NCBI GenBank assembly: GCA_047971245.1
Contig: JBKDZN010000108.1
Location: 1 to 7,754 of the forward strand
Source of the DNA: CADEDH01 sp047971245
GTDB lineage: Bacteria; Actinomycetota; Acidimicrobiia; Acidimicrobiales; SZUA-35
DNA: 7,754 nucleotides
Reading direction: 5' to 3'
This document shows, piece by piece, positions 4,898 through 7,754 of the stretch. The stretch's first letter is position 1; each line of letters starts with the position of its first letter. Below the pieces are notes generated by a model. It worked only from the letters and a program-made list of their open reading frames with translations, was not told the DNA's origin and ran no database searches. A program made the translations under genes and the position numbers.

Positions 4898-7754
4898 TTG
4901 AGCACCTTCAGGCCGTTCGGCCGAACCGCGATCCGACCCCTTTTCCTGGCCCCGCTGGCCCTCGTCGTGTTGCTGGCGGCGGTGGTCGTCGGCCCGTTGG
5001 GCGCGTTCGACTCGGCCGAGGCGGCCGTCACTACCGATGTCAACATCCTGGCCGCGGACGGGGTCACCAATCGGGCCGTCGACACCTCGACCAACATCGA
5101 CGCCGAGGTCTGGGCCATGGAGTCCGTCGGCTCGACCCTGCTCACCGGCGGCAAGTTCCGCACCGTGCGGGACCGCTCCGCCCGCCTCGACGTGCCCCAG
5201 AGCTACCTGGCCGCCTTCGACGCCAACACCGGCGAGTTCATCCCCTGGTTCCGGCCCCAGGTGGACGGGCCCGTCTACGACATCGTCGACGTCGGCAACG
5301 GCCAGGTCCTGATCGCGGGCGAGTTCACCTCGGTCAACGGGGTGGCCCGTACCGCCGGCCTGGCCCGGCTCAACCTGTCCGACGGTTCGGTGGACACCAC
5401 CTTCGTCTCCTCGATCAGCGGAGGTACGAAACCGGTGGTCCGTTCCGTCGCCGTGGCCGGCAGCACCGTCTACGCCGGGGGCAGCTTCTCACGTCAGGTC
5501 GGACCGGACGGCACGCCCCGGGCCACCGGCCTGGTCATCAAGATCAACCGGGCCGACGGAACCCTCGACACCGGCTTCAAGCCGACCTTCGCCAACGGCG
5601 GCGTGTGGGGCGTGGCCTACAACAGCACCTACAAGCGGCTGTTCGCGGTCGGTTTCTACGACACGGTGAACGGGGTCTCCTCACCCGGGTTCGCGGCCCT
5701 GGATCCCGTCACGGGCGCCAATTCGGCCGGGTACAGCGCCGCCCTGCCCGCGTTCTACACCAACCAGGTGGCCGACCTCGGCCCCCAGTTGCACGACGTC
5801 GAGACCTCGGGCGACCGGGTGATCGTCACCACCAAGCACCACCTCTACATGGTGTTCACTGCCGGTACCGGGGCATACATCAACGGCACCAGCAGCAACG
5901 GCACCCAACGGGTGTCGCTGAGCCGTGACGGCAACTACGCCTACGTCGGATGCCACTGCGACGGCACCGGGTACCTCCGCGTGGTCGATCTCGCCACCGG
6001 GCAGCTGGCCGCGCCGCCCCTGCTGAAGGACACCCGCGGCTCGGCGGGGGTGTGGGCGGCCGAAGAGCTTCCCAACGGTTGTGTCTGGACTGGGGGTGCC
6101 CTGGATTACGACACCACCAACGACCGTCCGGTCTACAACATGCTCCGCCTGTGCAACTCGGCCGCGCCGTCGACCGTCAGCGGTGGGCTCTCCGCCCCGA
6201 CGGCCGACCGGCAGTCGCCGAGCACACCCGGTGCCCCGCAGCTGACCCAGGCCGGAGCGTCGGTGAACCTGACGTGGACGGCGTCCAAGGACAACGGCCA
6301 GTTCGGCTACATCGTGTACCGCGATGGTGTCGAGGTGGGCCGAACCGGATCGAACCACTTCGGTGACCTGCTGGTACCGGTGGGCGTCCACCAGTGGACG
6401 GTGGCCGCGGTGGACCTGAGCGGCAACCGATCGGCGTCGTCGGCCGTGTCGTCACCGATCGAGATCGGCCCGGCGGTCAACATCGCGGGCAACTATGCCT
6501 TCCAGGCCTCACCCGGCCGGGACGGCACCAGCCCGGCCGCACTGACCGACGGCAACCTGAGCACCTACTGGTATCCCGACAGCACCGAATCGCCGGCCTT
6601 CTACTTCCAGATGGACTTGGGGCAGGAGACCCCGATCGACTACGTGCTGATCCACGAGTCCGATGTGCAAACGGCCGGGCTGGGCCTGGCCGCCGCTGCG
6701 GTCAAATTGTCGCACACCACCTTCCCCGAGGTGCGCGAGGAGGAGCAGGCCTCACCGTACGCCTTCGTCGCCCTCCGGGTGGACCGCTACTACCGGGCGA
6801 CGGTCCGCCTCGACGTGGCCGGCTCGGCTCGAAGCCTGCGCCTCGACTCCTACGCCAACTACGGCCAGGCCATCGACGAGCTCGAGATCTACACCACCAC
6901 TCCCCTCCCCACACCGGCGGCACCGGCCCCCGACACCGGTCGGCCGGTGGGCCCGACCTGGAAACGGACCCGGGTGATCAGCGATCAAGCCGTGCTGGAG
7001 TGGGGCGGCGACAGTGATGATCACGCCGTCGTCCTCTACGAGGTATGGAAGAACGGCGGCCTCGTCGGCCAGACCCCGCTCGGCGTCTTCCCCATCCCGT
7101 CGGCGTCGGAGCCGGCCGCCGACTACACGATCGTCGCCATCGATCAGGCCGGTAACCGGTCCCTGCTCAACCCCCAGGTGACCTCGACCGGGCGCCCGGC
7201 CGAACAGTCCTCCGTCTACCCCGGATCCGCTGCGTCGCTGGCCGTGGACGGCAACATCGACGGGATCTGGGCCAACGGGTCGGTGGCCCACACCAACATC
7301 AGTGCCCAGCCATGGTGGCAGGTCGACCTCGGCTCCGTGCAGCCCATCGAGTCGGTACGGCTCTGGAACCGGACCGACTGCTGTGGCGAGCGGCTCAACC
7401 ATGTCAACGTCTTCGTCGCCGATCAGCCGTTCCCGACCGACGCCACGGTGGCGTCCCTCAGTGCGAATCCCACCGTGGCCCGGTACGACCTCGGCCCGGA
7501 TGCGCTCGGTAACAAGACGACCGTCCCGGTGAACGTGGCCGGCCGCTACGTGCGGGTCATGCTCGACGCGACCCAATATCTCGGGCTGGCCGAGGTCGAG
7601 GTCACGACCGGTACCCCCCTCGGCGGGGTCGTGCCCGACACCGAACGGCCGTCCCGGCCGACCGGGCTCGCCGTCACCTCCACCAACGGCACCGCCACCC
7701 TCACCTGGAACCCCGCCACCGACAACATCGCCGTCACCGGCTACCAGGTCTTCC
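4898..7754 (+). CDS. Secreted multidomain glycan-binding protein: delta-60-type propeller, FN3, discoidin-like and F-type lectin domains (C-terminus beyond window)
   Basis: 952 residues are visible and the frame is still open. From TTG 4898 (GGGA seven bases upstream) a signal peptide is seen: Arg-rich start, hydrophobic core about 14-36, and likely cleavage after A40-E-A42. In-frame GTG 4820 would add 26 residues. Residues about 55-420 form a repeat region with blade motifs (LAAFDANTGEF at 104, LARLNLSDGSVDTTF at 155, LVIKINRADGTLDTGF at 212, FAALDPVTG at 265) spaced 51-57 residues, with GGKF/GEF/GSF motifs. This is typical of delta-60 (DUF5122) beta-propellers. Cysteines are at 352, 354, 395 and 419. 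FN3-1 spans 444-523. A discoidin-like (F5/8 type C) domain spans 528-667, followed by a Thr/Pro/Ala linker. FN3-2 spans about 679-764. An F-type lectin domain spans about 770-904 with H798, R825, D827, C828-C829 and R832. FN3-3 starts near 914. No hydrolase catalytic domain is visible. The likely role is surface adhesion or glycan capture. Enzymatic or anchoring domains could lie beyond the edge. Confidence 0.87.
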   Translation, partial: MSTFRPFGRTAIRPLFLAPLALVVLLAAVVVGPLGAFDSAEAAVTTDVNILAADGVTNRAVDTSTNIDAEVWAMESVGSTLLTGGKFRTVRDRSARLDVPQSYLAAFDANTGEFIPWFRPQVDGPVYDIVDVGNGQVLIAGEFTSVNGVARTAGLARLNLSDGSVDTTFVSSISGGTKPVVRSVAVAGSTVYAGGSFSRQVGPDGTPRATGLVIKINRADGTLDTGFKPTFANGGVWGVAYNSTYKRLFAVGFYDTVNGVSSPGFAALDPVTGANSAGYSAALPAFYTNQVADLGPQLHDVETSGDRVIVTTKHHLYMVFTAGTGAYINGTSSNGTQRVSLSRDGNYAYVGCHCDGTGYLRVVDLATGQLAAPPLLKDTRGSAGVWAAEELPNGCVWTGGALDYDTTNDRPVYNMLRLCNSAAPSTVSGGLSAPTADRQSPSTPGAPQLTQAGASVNLTWTASKDNGQFGYIVYRDGVEVGRTGSNHFGDLLVPVGVHQWTVAAVDLSGNRSASSAVSSPIEIGPAVNIAGNYAFQASPGRDGTSPAALTDGNLSTYWYPDSTESPAFYFQMDLGQETPIDYVLIHESDVQTAGLGLAAAAVKLSHTTFPEVREEEQASPYAFVALRVDRYYRATVRLDVAGSARSLRLDSYANYGQAIDELEIYTTTPLPTPAAPAPDTGRPVGPTWKRTRVISDQAVLEWGGDSDDHAVVLYEVWKNGGLVGQTPLGVFPIPSASEPAADYTIVAIDQAGNRSLLNPQVTSTGRPAEQSSVYPGSAASLAVDGNIDGIWANGSVAHTNISAQPWWQVDLGSVQPIESVRLWNRTDCCGERLNHVNVFVADQPFPTDATVASLSANPTVARYDLGPDALGNKTTVPVNVAGRYVRVMLDATQYLGLAEVEVTTGTPLGGVVPDTERPSRPTGLAVTSTNGTATLTWNPATDNIAVTGYQVF

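Noticed and set aside
4798..5928. A 376-codon Arg/Gly-rich open frame on the + strand overlapping the start of the secreted protein
   Set aside because: It is in the wrong frame: its product is an Arg/Gly/Pro-rich string, while the neighbouring frame gives a signal peptide and propeller repeats.
5681..6391. A 236-codon open frame on the - strand within the propeller region
   Set aside because: It is antisense to a coding frame with regular blade repeats and cysteines, shows no recognisable domain, and has no promoter or ribosome site of its own that I can see.
6752..7576. A 274-codon open frame on the - strand opposite the lectin domains
   Set aside because: It is a shadow of the FN3/lectin frame, whose motifs (PWWQVDLG, RTDCCGER) are unmistakable. 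The antisense product is low-complexity Gly/Val/Arg.

Overview
This is a GC-rich, densely coded window with seven protein genes and no RNA genes, insertion sequences or CRISPR. Base composition, GTG/TTG starts and gene families point to a high-GC actinobacterium. An Acidimicrobiia-like environmental lineage is my best guess, mainly from the secreted propeller/FN3/discoidin protein, but the sequence does not prove it.

Layout. Positions 1-1526 (- strand) hold a two-gene unit: a COG3618-type metal-dependent amidohydrolase followed by a carboxymuconolactone-decarboxylase-family protein that runs off the left edge. A 129-base divergent spacer with a strong inverted repeat separates it from a + strand pair: a small membrane protein with an intramembrane CPVCNK motif, and a histidine phosphatase with a non-canonical active site. 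That pair is joined by a GTGA stop/start overlap. Next comes a TesB-like acyl-CoA thioesterase (+), which converges on a nitronate-monooxygenase-family flavoprotein (-). After a 246-base divergent spacer, the right 2.86 kb is one secreted multidomain protein, open at the right edge: signal peptide, delta-60-type beta-propeller, FN3, discoidin-like domain, FN3, F-type lectin domain and the start of a third FN3.

How the genes fit together. The amidohydrolase and CMD protein probably act in one catabolic step series on a cyclic or lactone-type substrate. The thioesterase and the flavoprotein are typical accessory metabolic enzymes. The membrane protein and phosphatase are translationally coupled and may share a function that I cannot name. 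The large protein looks like a surface or secreted glycan-binding adhesin. Its second discoidin-fold domain keeps the complete fucose-binding signature of F-type lectins, which is the most specific functional prediction in the window. I see no clear multi-gene defence or mobile system here.
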